From: Saccharopolyspora erythraea
GTDB lineage: Bacteria > Actinomycetota > Actinomycetes > Mycobacteriales > Pseudonocardiaceae
Reading direction: 5' to 3'
Assembly: GCF_018141105.1 (NCBI RefSeq)
Contig: NZ_CP054839.1
Location: forward strand, 5,707,411 to 5,771,410
Length of the DNA: 64,000 bases
Part shown: piece by piece, positions 19,956 to 29,302 of the stretch
Layout of the letters: each line of letters opens with the position of its first letter
Numbering within the stretch: the first letter of the stretch is position 1
The notes under the pieces: model-generated
Told to the model about the DNA's origin: nothing
The model's database searches: none
The model's input: only the letters and a program-made list of their open reading frames with translations
Made by a program: the position numbers and the translations under genes

Positions 19956-20669
19956 GTGATCACATTGCGACCGACCGACCTCGCGCGCGAGCACGGCATC
20001 TCGACCCAGGCCGTCCGCAACTACGAACAGGACGGGTTCATCCCGCCCGCCGAGCGGACACCGGCCGGCTACCGGATCTACACCGAGGTGCACGCGGCGG
20101 CTCTGCGCGCCTTCCTGGCGCTCATACCGGCGCACGGCCACTCGGCAGGCGGGCAGATCATGAACGCGCTCAACGAGGGCGAGCTCGACGACGCACTGCT
20201 GATCATCGACCGCGGCCACCGCCGGCTGCTCCGCGACCGCGAGACCCTCGACGCCGTCAAACAGGCCGTGGACCACCTCACGGCCGAACCCGACGCCGTT
20301 GCTGACCAGCCGGCCGCCGCCAGACCCCGAACCGTTGGCGAACTCGCCCACCACCTCGGTGTCACCCCTGCGACCATCCGCAACTGGGAAGCCGTCGGCA
20401 TCCTGGCCCCCGCGCGCGATCCGGCGACCGGATACCGCCTCTACCGCGCGAGCGACACCCGCGACGCCGAACTCGCCCATCTCCTCAGACGCGGTGGCTA
20501 CCCGCTGGACCACATCTCCACCGTGGTCCAGCAGGTCCGGACGGCCGGCGGCACGGACGCGCTGGCCACCGCCCTCGACGACTGGCGGCGAAGGCTCACG
20601 GCGCGGGGCCGGGCCATGCTCAACGCGGCCGCACAGCTCGACAACTACCTGAGTCTGCGCGACAACTAG
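19956..20669 (+). CDS. MerR family regulator with two HTH modules (TioE type)
   Basis: A 237-residue regulator with two MerR helix-turn-helix units: TDLAREHGISTQAVRNYEQDGFIPPAERTPAGYR at residues 5-40 and VGELAHHLGVTPATIRNWEAVGILAPARDPATGYRLY from about residue 128. The TioE branch has this arrangement and is often found beside resistance genes. GTG 19956. No metal-binding Cys cluster is visible, so an organic ligand is more likely. Faces the erythromycin esterase-like gene. Confidence 0.85.
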   Translation: MITLRPTDLAREHGISTQAVRNYEQDGFIPPAERTPAGYRIYTEVHAAALRAFLALIPAHGHSAGGQIMNALNEGELDDALLIIDRGHRRLLRDRETLDAVKQAVDHLTAEPDAVADQPAAARPRTVGELAHHLGVTPATIRNWEAVGILAPARDPATGYRLYRASDTRDAELAHLLRRGGYPLDHISTVVQQVRTAGGTDALATALDDWRRRLTARGRAMLNAAAQLDNYLSLRDN

Positions 20670-20774
20670 ACGCGTTTCAGGGGCTTGCCCAGTGGGTCGC
20701 CTGGCGGAACCTCAGCCGACTTCTCGCTCGGTGTCTCCGACCGACGTATGTCCGGAAGAAGCCGGTGCTCCGGC

Positions 20775-21572
20775 TCACACGGGCGTGCCGTCCTCGCCAT
20801 GCCAGAGCAGCTCAGCGACCCGTGCCGCGGTCGCCTGCATGCTCTGCAACGCGCTGGGAATCCGAGCCCGCCCGAAGCGGTAGCGCGGCCCTTCCACCGT
20901 CAGCACCGCGGCCACCGCGCCCGCCGAGTCGCGCACGGGGCGCGACACCGACAGCAGCTCCTCCTCCAGCTCGTTGTCGATGACGGCGTAACCCTGCTCG
21001 TGGACTTCCTTGAGCTCCCGCAACAGGGCCTCGCGGTCCACGATGGTGCGGGAGGCGAACGCCTCCAGCGTCTCCGGCAGGAGCTCCCGGACCTGCTCCG
21101 GCGCCAGCTCCGCCAGCAGGGTCTTGCCCGTCGAAGTCGCGTGCAGCGGGAAGCGCTGCCCCACGATCTTGTGCACCGCGACACCGACCACGTGCGGACC
21201 GGTGGCCTCGGCGACGATGTCGAAGTCGTGGCCCGGGGTCGGCACCGCCAGCGTCACCGTCTCGCTCAGCTCGGCCGCCAGCTCGTCCAGCGCGGGCTGG
21301 ACGCGGGACACCAGTCCCGAGTGCGGATCCGCGAGCCTTCCCAGGCGCGCGAGTTCCCAGCCGAGCGAGTAGTTGTTCTCGACGCGGTGGACGAGGCCTT
21401 CGCGTTCGAGAGTGGACAGCAACCGGAACGCCGTCGGCCGCGCGATGCCGGACTCGGCCGCCAGCACGGTCACCGACGCGCCGCTGCCGTGATGCGCGAG
21501 GCCCCGGAGCAGCCGCGCGGCCTTGACCACCGACTTGTTGGTCAGATCCACCGGCTCGCTCGGGCGGTCCAT
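20775..21572 (-). CDS. IclR family transcriptional regulator
   Basis: A 265-residue regulator: N-terminal winged helix (SVVKAARLLRGL, then SGIARPTAFRLLSTLEREGLV) and C-terminal ligand domain (VGQRFPLHATSTGKTLLAEL, then RGYAVIDNELEEELLSVSRPVRD-like segment). ATG 21572 follows GGGGAG at a slightly long distance; an upstream ATG would cover the operator region. A CGGACATGTCCG palindrome lies about 45 bp upstream. Its target is not obvious; it is followed by the MerR gene in convergent orientation. Confidence 0.85.
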   Translation of the reverse strand: MDRPSEPVDLTNKSVVKAARLLRGLAHHGSGASVTVLAAESGIARPTAFRLLSTLEREGLVHRVENNYSLGWELARLGRLADPHSGLVSRVQPALDELAAELSETVTLAVPTPGHDFDIVAEATGPHVVGVAVHKIVGQRFPLHATSTGKTLLAELAPEQVRELLPETLEAFASRTIVDREALLRELKEVHEQGYAVIDNELEEELLSVSRPVRDSAGAVAAVLTVEGPRYRFGRARIPSALQSMQATAARVAELLWHGEDGTPV

Positions 21573-21615
21573 CCCGACTTCACTCCCCACGCATCCCACC
21601 CGCCGCGCGCACCAG

Positions 21616-21652
21616 CGGACATGTCCGATCCCCCATGGTAGGGAACCGGACA
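21616..21652. promoter_or_regulatory. Candidate IclR operator
   Basis: A perfect palindrome CGGACATGTCCG (21616-21627) plus a third CGGACA at 21647-21652, upstream of the IclR start. Spaced half sites are usual for IclR proteins. Confidence 0.45.
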
Positions 21653-21708
21653 CGCCCAGCCCCGTGCGCCTCGGGCAGCCGCGCGCACCGGAGGCGGTGC
21701 GGCGGGGA

Positions 21709-22956
21709 TCAGCGGGCCGGCGGCCGGGCCAAGATGGGCGTGCCCCTCACGCGGCCGGCCACCGCAACGGCCGTACCGACCAGAGGGACGAAGCCGGCCG
21801 CCACCGCGGTGACCCAGGAAGTCGCGGTCGCCAACGGGTGCTCGAGCGTCACGAGGCCGACGGCGACGGCCGGCGCCCCGGCTCCGAGGTAGAAGACGAG
21901 GTACAGCGCGCCGGTGATGGCACCGCGCTTGGCCGCGGGCGCGCTCCCGTCGATGGCGGCGGCGGCACCGCCGTAGGCCAAGCCGTTTCCGGCGCCGGCC
22001 ACGACCGCCGCGACCAGGGTGACCGATGCCGAGCAGCCGGCGGTCAGCGCCAGCAGGCCCAGACTGATCAGGAGAGCACCGAGTCCGGCAAGCTGTGCGC
22101 GCCGCGCGCCGAGACGGGCCACGAGCGGCTGGGTCAGCACGGAGCAGAGCAGGACGGCACCGAGGATGCAGCCGATGAGCGCTTGACCGGCCTGGGCGGC
22201 TCCGTCGAGCAGGGCGGGGATCACCGCCAGGAACAGCCCGGCCACCGTCCACGCGAGAAAGCCGGTCGCCGCGGCCGAGGCGAACAGCAGCCGCATGCCG
22301 GACGGGATCTCTGGCCGCGTGGGCGTCCAACGCCCCGGCCGCGGTGCGGGGGCGGGGAGGGCCGAGACTCGGAACCAACCGACTCCCAGCAAGACCAGGT
22401 GCAGGACGTACGGCAGGACCTGCGGCGCAGGCGCGTACTCGGCGAGCACACCGCCCGCGACGGGACCGGCGGCCGTGCCCGCGACGAACGCTGTGCTCGC
22501 CAGCACCGTCCCGGAGACCCGGCTGTGACCATGGGAAAGTTCGCTGATCAGAGCGCTGGCCGCCCCCGTCGCCGCACCCAGGGCGAGCCCCTGCGCGGCC
22601 CTCCCGGCGAGCAGCCAGACCGGGCCGGAGGCGAGCGCGAAGCAGGCCGAGCCGACCGCGGCCAGCACGATGCTCGCCCGCAGCACCGACCGGGGCCCGA
22701 GCGCGTCCGAAGCCGATCCGAACAACAGCAGAGCAGGCGCGCTGACCAGCGCGAACGTCGCGTAGATCAGCGTCATGGCGAGGTCGCCGACCTCGAAGAC
22801 CCGCTGGTAGGCGGGATACAGCGGGCTCGGCAGGTAGGCCCCGGCGGTGAGCACCACCAACAGGTAGAGGCCGGTGCGCACCTCGCCCGCGCGATCGAGG
22901 GCACAACTCCCGGGAGCAACTCCTCCTCCAGCAACAACAGAACGCTTCGTGAGCAT
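21709..22956 (-). CDS. MFS transporter (drug/metabolite efflux type)
   Basis: A 415-residue 12-helix permease. YLPSPLYPAYQRVFEVGDLAMTL near helix 1-2 and the loop LFGSASDALGPRSVLRAS (motif A) are visible. The alternation of Ala/Gly/Leu helices continues to the C terminus. ATG 22956 was chosen; a TTG at 22998 is also possible, and neither has a strong ribosome site. It faces a LysR regulator 75 bp away, the usual layout for an efflux pump under local control. Substrate unknown. Confidence 0.8.
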   Translation of the reverse strand: MLTKRSVVAGGGVAPGSCALDRAGEVRTGLYLLVVLTAGAYLPSPLYPAYQRVFEVGDLAMTLIYATFALVSAPALLLFGSASDALGPRSVLRASIVLAAVGSACFALASGPVWLLAGRAAQGLALGAATGAASALISELSHGHSRVSGTVLASTAFVAGTAAGPVAGGVLAEYAPAPQVLPYVLHLVLLGVGWFRVSALPAPAPRPGRWTPTRPEIPSGMRLLFASAAATGFLAWTVAGLFLAVIPALLDGAAQAGQALIGCILGAVLLCSVLTQPLVARLGARRAQLAGLGALLISLGLLALTAGCSASVTLVAAVVAGAGNGLAYGGAAAAIDGSAPAAKRGAITGALYLVFYLGAGAPAVAVGLVTLEHPLATATSWVTAVAAGFVPLVGTAVAVAGRVRGTPILARPPAR

Positions 22957-23031
22957 CACGTCCACAGGTTGCCTGCTGTGACTCGTGAAGGGAATCAAAC
23001 GTTATTCGAGGAGACCGTGCAGAATTGTTGC

Positions 23032-23970
23032 ATGATTGATCCGAGGCTGAAGGTGCTCCAGCTGGTGGCCCACCACGGGACGGTCACCGCCGCCGCTGCC
23101 GCGCTGCACTACACCCCGTCGGCGGTGTCGTACCGGCTGCGCCAGCTCGCCGACGAGCTCGGCGTCGAGCTGGTGACCCAGCACGGACGCGGTATCCAGC
23201 TCACCGCCGCCGCCCGAACCGTGCTGCGCCACGCCGAAGCGCTGCACGCGCAAGCCGAGCGCGCCTACGCCGAACTCGCCTCGCTTTCGGAGGAGCCCAG
23301 CGGGTCGTTCACCCTGTGCGGCTTCTCCACGGCCGCCACCCACCTGCTGCCACCGGTGGCCGCGGCCCTGCGGGAACGCTATCCGCACGTGCGCGTGCGG
23401 GTCATCGAAGCCGAACCGGACCGCTGCTTCGACCTGTTGCTGGCCGGGGACGCCGACCTCGCGCTGGTGATCAACACCGCGGGGACGCCTCCGACCGCCG
23501 ACGAGCGCTTCGACCAGCAACCACTGCTCGACGACCCGCTGGACCTGGTGGTGCCCGCCGGGCACCGGCTGACCGGCCTTCCCGCCGTCACCCTGGCCGA
23601 TGCCGCCGACGAGCCGTGGATCGTCGGCCGCCCCGGAAGCACCTACCACGACCTGGTGCGCACGGCCTGCATGACCGCGGGGTTCACCCCCAACATCGCG
23701 CACTACGCGGACGAATGGGACACCGGAACGGCCCTGGTCGCCCACCACTTCGGCATCATCCTGGTGCCCCGGCTCGCCCGGCTGCACGACGACTGGCCCG
23801 TTGTCCGCATCCCGCTGCGCGGGGAGCCTGCGCCCGCACGACGCATCCTGGCCGCCACCCGGCTCGGCCGCCGCGACCACCCGATGATCGCGGCGGCCCT
23901 GTCGACGATCAGCACCACCGCGTCGGACCTGCTTCCCTCGCCCCGGAAAACCAGAGGGGCGAAGGAGTAA
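23032..23970 (+). CDS. LysR family transcriptional regulator
   Basis: A 312-residue LysR protein. HTH in LKVLQLVAHHGTVTAAAAALHYTPSAVSYRLRQL, then a linker helix and a two-lobed effector domain (SFTLCGFSTAATHLLPPV, LALVINTAG, VPAGHRL, FGIILVPRLA). ATG 23032. Divergent from the MFS transporter and convergent, 9 bp apart, with the quinone oxidoreductase. Most likely controls the transporter. Confidence 0.87.
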   Translation: MIDPRLKVLQLVAHHGTVTAAAAALHYTPSAVSYRLRQLADELGVELVTQHGRGIQLTAAARTVLRHAEALHAQAERAYAELASLSEEPSGSFTLCGFSTAATHLLPPVAAALRERYPHVRVRVIEAEPDRCFDLLLAGDADLALVINTAGTPPTADERFDQQPLLDDPLDLVVPAGHRLTGLPAVTLADAADEPWIVGRPGSTYHDLVRTACMTAGFTPNIAHYADEWDTGTALVAHHFGIILVPRLARLHDDWPVVRIPLRGEPAPARRILAATRLGRRDHPMIAAALSTISTTASDLLPSPRKTRGAKE

Positions 23971-23979
23971 CCGCCGTCC

Positions 23980-24918
23980 TCAATGGACCGCGCCTCGAGG
24001 AACGTTTCGGTTCGGCCGGGACGCAAGGACGACTTTGCCCACCACGTGCCCGTTTTCGACCTCGGCGAGCGCCTCGCCCGCCTCGTCGAGCGGCCGGACT
24101 CGCGTGACGTGCGGGTCCAGCGCCCTGGAGGCGACGAGCTCGGCGAGTCCGGCGAGGACGGCCGTGCTCCGGTCCCGTTCGACCTCCCGCCCGCCGAGCT
24201 CACGAACCAGCGGCTTGTCCGCGATGGACAGGAGCTTCGACCGGTCCGCGACCACACCCGCGACGGTGCGCAGCGCCTCGCCACCGACGAGGTCGAAGAC
24301 GGCGTCGACCCCACCCGGCGCCGCGGCACGCACCCGCTCGAGAAGACCGTCGCCGTATGCCACCGGGATCGCCCCGAATCCGGCGACGAGATCGTGCTTG
24401 GCCGGGCTCGCGACCCCCACGACGGTGATCCCCCGGGCCCGCGCGAGTTGCACGACCGGAATTCCGACACCGCCACCCGCCCCGTTGACCAGGAGCGTCG
24501 CACCAGCGCGCAGACCGAGGTTCTCCAGGGCATCGTGTGCGGTGCCGGCGGCGACGGGCAGCACCGCGGCCAGCTCCGGTGGCACCGCGTCAGGCCGATG
24601 CGCGGCGAACGACGCGGTGATCAACGCCTGCTCGGCCCAGCCGCCGACCATTCCGGGGCAGCCACCGAACACCTCGTCGCCGATCGAGAAGCCGTCCACC
24701 TCCAGCCCAACGGCGGTGACCGTCCCCGCGACCTCGCGGCCCAGCACCGCGGGCCCGGACACACCGTAAGAACCCTCTCGCAGCCTCCAGTCCCCCGGGT
24801 TCACTCCCGCGGCACGTACCCGCACGAGCAGCTCACCGGGACCGGGGTCCGGCACCGGGACGTCGAGGAAACCCTGCTTCTCCGGCCCGCCCACCTCGGT
24901 GAATCCGTACGCCCGCAT
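23980..24918 (-). CDS. NADP-dependent quinone oxidoreductase-type alcohol dehydrogenase (zinc-independent MDR)
   Basis: A 312-residue medium-chain reductase. MRAYGFTEVGGPE start, AAGVNPGDWRLREG, the nucleotide loop VNGAGGGVGIPVVQLARARG and a VVGKVVL end are typical of the QOR branch; no zinc-ligand Cys cluster is present. ATG 24918 follows AAGGGGAG. It is separated from the upstream bioQ gene by 100 bp, so it may be read together with it, but a biotin role is not implied. Confidence 0.83.
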   Translation of the reverse strand: MRAYGFTEVGGPEKQGFLDVPVPDPGPGELLVRVRAAGVNPGDWRLREGSYGVSGPAVLGREVAGTVTAVGLEVDGFSIGDEVFGGCPGMVGGWAEQALITASFAAHRPDAVPPELAAVLPVAAGTAHDALENLGLRAGATLLVNGAGGGVGIPVVQLARARGITVVGVASPAKHDLVAGFGAIPVAYGDGLLERVRAAAPGGVDAVFDLVGGEALRTVAGVVADRSKLLSIADKPLVRELGGREVERDRSTAVLAGLAELVASRALDPHVTRVRPLDEAGEALAEVENGHVVGKVVLASRPNRNVPRGAVH

Positions 24919-25018
24919 TCCACTCCCCTTCGTCGTCGCTTCCGGAATGCCAAGAGACTGTCTTCGGTCTTCGAAGCAGCGCAACCGCCCTGCCCGCAGT
25001 CCCCGCGCCTCGCTGTGG

Positions 25019-25573
25019 TCACCGGCTGACCCTGGACCGGAGGCCGTCCAGCACCAGCTCGAGCCCCCGCTCGAAGTCGGCGGGCCCTCCGGGCGCCCGG
25101 TCGATCGCCCCGGCGCTCGCGGCCTGCAACGCGGTCTGCTCCTCCACGGTGTGGCCGAAGACGAGGTGCAGCAGGGCACGGGTACCGACGTCGACCAGGT
25201 CGTCGGGCAGGCCGCCGTCCCGCAGCGCCTCCCGCAGCCGGCTCGGGGGCTCCCCGGCGCCGAGGCCGAAGGTGTAGGCCGTGACGACCACCTCGGCACC
25301 GTCGCGGTAGGCGAGCATCGCGTCCCGGAGCTCGCGGCAGACCTCGACGACGCGCCGGTCCCACTGCCGAGCCCGGCAGGGGCGCCTGCCCCGGCCCAGG
25401 ATCTCGTCGGCGACCGCGGCCAGCAGCGTCTGCTTGTTCGGCACGTGGTGGTAGAGCGCGCTGGGCTGCACGCCGAGCTCGGCGGCCAGCCTCCGCATCG
25501 TCAGCGACTCCAGCCCGTACTCGTCGAGGACCGTGATCGCGCGACGCACGACGTCGCTGCGGTGATAGCGCAC
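25019..25573 (-). CDS. bioQ: TetR family repressor of biotin synthesis, BioQ type
   Basis: A 184-residue TetR protein: HTH LTMRRLAAELGVQPSALYHHVPNKQTLL at about residues 24-51 and a TetR_C helical domain. GTG 25573 follows GGGAGGGG. It faces bioB-bioA-bioF, and the gap contains two copies of TGAAC-N3-GTTCA, close to the known BioQ consensus of corynebacteria and mycobacteria. The gene name rests on this combination of family, position and operator. Confidence 0.8.
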   Translation of the reverse strand: MRYHRSDVVRRAITVLDEYGLESLTMRRLAAELGVQPSALYHHVPNKQTLLAAVADEILGRGRRPCRARQWDRRVVEVCRELRDAMLAYRDGAEVVVTAYTFGLGAGEPPSRLREALRDGGLPDDLVDVGTRALLHLVFGHTVEEQTALQAASAGAIDRAPGGPADFERGLELVLDGLRSRVSR

Positions 25574-25615
25574 GCAGACCCCTCCCGTTGACCTGTCGAC
25601 GCTCCCAGTCTAGCC

Positions 25616-25643
25616 TGAACGACGTTCAGGTGAACGCTGTTCA
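25616..25643. promoter_or_regulatory. Tandem BioQ operators
   Basis: Two 13-bp boxes, TGAACgacGTTCA (25616-25628) and TGAACgctGTTCA (25631-25643), lie two bases apart and 15 bp centre to centre, between bioQ and bioB. The match to the published BioQ site type TGAAC-N3-GTT(A/C) is from memory of the family. Confidence 0.75.
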
Positions 25644-25675
25644 GGTTGCTGCACCAGCCGAGACCGGGAGAAGCG

Positions 25676-26749
25676 ATGAGCGCCACCGCCCACCAGCTCG
25701 CCGACGCGATCCTCGCGGGCACACCGGCCACGCCCGAGGACGCCCTCGCCGTGCTGCGCGCCGACGACGCCGAGCTGATGTCCGTCGTAGCAGCCGCGGG
25801 CCGGCTGCGCCGCGCGCACTTCGGCAACACGGTGAAGGTGAACTACCTGGTGAACCTCAAGTCGGGGCTCTGCCCGGAGAACTGCAACTACTGCTCGCAG
25901 GCGCTCGGTTCCGACGCGCCCATCCTCAAGTACTCGTGGCTGTCCAAGGACGAGGCGCTCAAGCAGACCGGCGCCGGGCTCAGCGGCGGCGCCAGCCGGG
26001 TGTGCCTGGTCTCCTCCGGTCGCGGACCGTCCACACGGGACATCGACAAGGTCACCGAGATGGTGTCGGCGCTCAAGCAGGAGTACCCCGGGGTCGAGGT
26101 CTGCGCCTGCCTGGGCCTGCTCAAGGACGGTCAGGCAGAGCGTCTCAAGGACGCCGGTGTCGACGCCTACAACCACAACATCAACACCGCCGAGAGCAAC
26201 CACGACAACATCGTGCAGACCCACACCTACGCCGACCGGGTCGACACCGTGGAGAAGGCGAAAGGCGGGGGTCTCTCCCCCTGTTCCGGCCTGATCGGGG
26301 GCCTGGGTGAGACCGACGAGCAACTGGTCGAGTCGCTGTTCGCGCTCAGGGAGCTGGGCTCGGACTCGATCCCGGTCAACTTCCTGATGCCGTTCGACGG
26401 GACGCCGTTCGAGAACACCTGGGAGCTCTCCCCGGCCCGCTGCGTGAAGATCCTGGCGATGGCGCGTTTCGTGTGCCCGGACAAGGAGATCCGGATCGCG
26501 GGCGGTCGCGAGATGCACCTGCGATCGTTGCAGTCGATCGCGCTGCACGTCGCCAACTCGATCTTCCTCGGTGACTACCTCACCTCGGAGGGCCAGGACG
26601 CCAAGGCCGACCTCGAGATGATCCGGGACAACGGCTTCGTCGTCCTGGGGTCCGAAGAGGACATCGCCCAGCAGGCCGAGCGGGCGAGCCCGGTCGATCC
26701 GGCGATCCGGCGCCGCGGGGCGGGCACCGACGTCGTCCCCAACGCCTGA
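25676..26749 (+). CDS. bioB: Biotin synthase
   Basis: A 357-residue radical SAM enzyme inserting sulfur into dethiobiotin. The SAM-cluster cysteines are in [11 protein letters not shown] (C-x3-C-x2-C). Second-cluster ligands are expected in CLVSSGR, CACLGLL and [13 protein letters not shown], with Arg in [18 protein letters not shown] 25676 behind GGGAGA; a TTG ten codons earlier would touch the BioQ boxes. First gene of bioB-bioA-bioF, 3 bp before bioA. Confidence 0.96.
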   Translation: MSATAHQLADAILAGTPATPEDALAVLRADDAELMSVVAAAGRLRRAHFGNTVKVNYLVNLKSGLCPENCNYCSQALGSDAPILKYSWLSKDEALKQTGAGLSGGASRVCLVSSGRGPSTRDIDKVTEMVSALKQEYPGVEVCACLGLLKDGQAERLKDAGVDAYNHNINTAESNHDNIVQTHTYADRVDTVEKAKGGGLSPCSGLIGGLGETDEQLVESLFALRELGSDSIPVNFLMPFDGTPFENTWELSPARCVKILAMARFVCPDKEIRIAGGREMHLRSLQSIALHVANSIFLGDYLTSEGQDAKADLEMIRDNGFVVLGSEEDIAQQAERASPVDPAIRRRGAGTDVVPNA

Positions 26750-26752
26750 CAG

Positions 26753-28012
26753 ATGAACGCGCAAGCACTGCTCGCGTTCGACCGCGAACACCTGTGGCAC
26801 CCGTACACGTCGATGACCGACCCGACGCCGACGCGTCTGGTCACCGGCGCCTCGGGCAGCCGGATCACCCTCGACGGGGTCGGCGAGGTCGTCGACGGGA
26901 TGGCGTCGTGGTGGTCGGCCATCCACGGCTACCGGCATCCCGTGCTCGACGAGGCCGTGCGCGGCCAGCTCGACCGGATGTCGCACGTGATGTTCGGCGG
27001 GCTCACCCACGAGCCGGCGGTCGAGCTGGCCCGGCGCCTGATCGACCTCGCCCCGGACGGCCTCGACCGCGTTTTCCTCGCCGACTCCGGGTCGGTGAGC
27101 ATCGAGGTCGCGATGAAGATGGCGCTGCAGTACCAGCGCGGCTCCGGCCGGCCGGAGCGAACCCGGTTCCTCACCGTCCGCGGCGGCTACCACGGCGACA
27201 CCTTCGACTGCATGAGCGTGTGCGACCCCGACGGCGGCATGCACGCGATGTGGTCCGGCGTGCTGCCGGAGCAGGTGTTCGGCGAACGTCCGCCCCCGCT
27301 CGGCGGTGACGTCGACGCCTGGGCCGCGGGTTTCCGCGCGCTCGCGGCCGAGCACGCGGACCGGCTCGCGGGGCTGGTCGTGGAACCGCTCCTGCAGGGT
27401 GCCGGCGGCATGCACCCCTATCCCGCCGAGTGCCTGGCGGTGTTCCGCGAGGTCGCCGACGAGCACGGGCTGGTGCTGGTCTTCGACGAGATCGCCACCG
27501 GCTTCGGCCGAACCGGCACCCTGTTCGCCGCCGATGCCGCAGGCGTGGCCCCGGACGTGCTGTGCGTCGGCAAGGCGCTCACCGGCGGCTACCTGTCGAT
27601 GGCGGCGGCGCTGTGCACGACCGAGGTGGCGCGCGGCCTGTCCGCCAGCGACTCGGGCGTCCTCATGCACGGCCCCACCTTCATGGGCAACCCGCTGGCC
27701 TGCGCGGTCGCCTCGGCCAGCCTGGACCTGCTCACCACCGGCGACTGGGCAGCCGACGTGCGGCGCATCAACACCGGGTTGCAGGCGCTGCACGAGATCG
27801 ACGCCGTCGACGTGCGCGTCCTCGGCGCGGTCGGCGTGGTCCAGCTCGACCACGCGGTCGACGTGCCCAAGGCGACCGAGGCGGCGCTGGCCCGGGGCGT
27901 GTGGCTGCGCCCGTTCCGCGACCTGATCTACACCATGCCGCCCTACGTGTGCACCGACGACGACATCGCCGCCATCTGCTCCGGGATCGCGGCGGCCGCG
28001 GAGGCCGGATGA
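26753..28012 (+). CDS. bioA: Adenosylmethionine-8-amino-7-oxononanoate aminotransferase
   Basis: A 419-residue PLP enzyme making 7,8-diaminopelargonate. [13 protein letters not shown] near the N terminus and [15 protein letters not shown] are BioA hallmarks; PLP Asp in [12 protein letters not shown] and Schiff-base Lys in [13 protein letters not shown]. It overlaps bioF by four bases (ATGA), so translation is coupled. Confidence 0.95.
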   Translation: MNAQALLAFDREHLWHPYTSMTDPTPTRLVTGASGSRITLDGVGEVVDGMASWWSAIHGYRHPVLDEAVRGQLDRMSHVMFGGLTHEPAVELARRLIDLAPDGLDRVFLADSGSVSIEVAMKMALQYQRGSGRPERTRFLTVRGGYHGDTFDCMSVCDPDGGMHAMWSGVLPEQVFGERPPPLGGDVDAWAAGFRALAAEHADRLAGLVVEPLLQGAGGMHPYPAECLAVFREVADEHGLVLVFDEIATGFGRTGTLFAADAAGVAPDVLCVGKALTGGYLSMAAALCTTEVARGLSASDSGVLMHGPTFMGNPLACAVASASLDLLTTGDWAADVRRINTGLQALHEIDAVDVRVLGAVGVVQLDHAVDVPKATEAALARGVWLRPFRDLIYTMPPYVCTDDDIAAICSGIAAAAEAG

Positions 28013-29193
28013 ACGGCTGGACAAGGTGGTTCGCCGAGCAGCGGGCCGCGCGCGAGGACGCCGGTTTGCAGCGCACGCTTCGGCCTCGGGCCGCCGACGA
28101 CGACGTCATCGACCTCGCCAACAACGACTACCTCGGTTTGAGCGGCCACCCCGAGGTGCGACGAGCGGCCGCCGACGCCGCCCTCACCTGGGGCGCAGGG
28201 GCGGGCGCATCCCGGCTCGTGACCGGTACCACCACGCTGCACGCCGACCTGGAGCACGAACTCGCCGGCTTCACCGGCCGCGAGGCGGCGCTGGTCTTCT
28301 CGACCGGCTACCACGCCAACCTGTCCGCGGTGACCGCGCTGGCGGACAAGCAGACGCTGATCGTCTCCGACGCGCACGTGCACGCTTCGCTGATCGACGC
28401 CGCGCGGCTGTCCCGAGCGGCGATCGAGGTGGTCCCCCACAACGACGTCGCCGCGGTCCGGGCCGCGCTGGCAGCGGCCGGTGACCGGCGAGCGATCGTG
28501 CTGACCGAGTCGGTCTTCTCGGTGCTCGGCGACGCCGCCCCGCTCACCGGCCTGGCCGCGGCCTGCGCCGACCACGACGCGCTCCTCGTCGTCGACGAGG
28601 CGCACGGGCTCGGTGTGGTCGGTGACGGCGGCCGCGGTCTGGTGCACGCCCACGGCATGGCAGAGCACCCGCACGTGGTGATGACCGCGACGCTGTCCAA
28701 GTCGCTCGGCGCGATGGGCGGTGCGGTACTCGGCTCCGCCGCGATGGTCGACCACCTCACCAACCGGGCCCGCCCGTTCATCTTCGACACCGGGCTGGCA
28801 CCGGCACCCGCCGCCGGTGCGTTGACCGCCCTGCGCCTGCTGCGCGGGCAACCCGGCTTCCCGTCGCGGATCCACCAGCGCGGCGCCGAGCTGGCCGACC
28901 GGCTCGGCGTGCGACGGTCGGCGGGCGCCGTGCTCTCGGTGCCGATGCCGTCCCCGCAGGCCGCCGTCGCCGCGCAGGCCGCGGCGCTGGCGGCGGGAGT
29001 GCGGGTGGGGTGCTTCCGGCCGCCGTCGGTGCCCGACGGGATCTCCCGGCTCCGGATCACCACCCACGTCGGCCTCGACGACGAACGCTGGGCGCATGCG
29101 GTCGACGTGCTGGCCCGCGTAATCGAGGACCTCGGAGTGGGCACCGGCCGGTCGGTGCATTCGGTGCCCCGTGAACAACCCGCTGTGCGCTGA
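28009..29193 (+). CDS. bioF: 8-amino-7-oxononanoate synthase
   Basis: A 394-residue alpha-oxoamine synthase joining pimeloyl thioester and alanine. [16 protein letters not shown], the loop [27 protein letters not shown] and the Schiff-base Lys in [14 protein letters not shown] are all present. ATG 28009 overlaps bioA. No bioD (dethiobiotin synthetase) follows, although many actinobacteria carry it here. Confidence 0.95.
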   Translation: MNGWTRWFAEQRAAREDAGLQRTLRPRAADDDVIDLANNDYLGLSGHPEVRRAAADAALTWGAGAGASRLVTGTTTLHADLEHELAGFTGREAALVFSTGYHANLSAVTALADKQTLIVSDAHVHASLIDAARLSRAAIEVVPHNDVAAVRAALAAAGDRRAIVLTESVFSVLGDAAPLTGLAAACADHDALLVVDEAHGLGVVGDGGRGLVHAHGMAEHPHVVMTATLSKSLGAMGGAVLGSAAMVDHLTNRARPFIFDTGLAPAPAAGALTALRLLRGQPGFPSRIHQRGAELADRLGVRRSAGAVLSVPMPSPQAAVAAQAAALAAGVRVGCFRPPSVPDGISRLRITTHVGLDDERWAHAVDVLARVIEDLGVGTGRSVHSVPREQPAVR

Positions 29194-29302
29194 GCTGGAT
29201 GTTCCCTCCTGATCGCCGGATCATCCACGGATAGCGGCCACGGGTGGCCCGCACTTCCACTAGCCTGCGCTGGCAGATCAACAGGAAGGGGCCCCCGACC
29301 CG

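Noticed and set aside
19875-20513. N-terminal extension of the erythromycin-esterase-like gene to 605 residues
   Set aside because: It runs antisense through the MerR gene and its operator; ATG 19874 begins the conserved domain.
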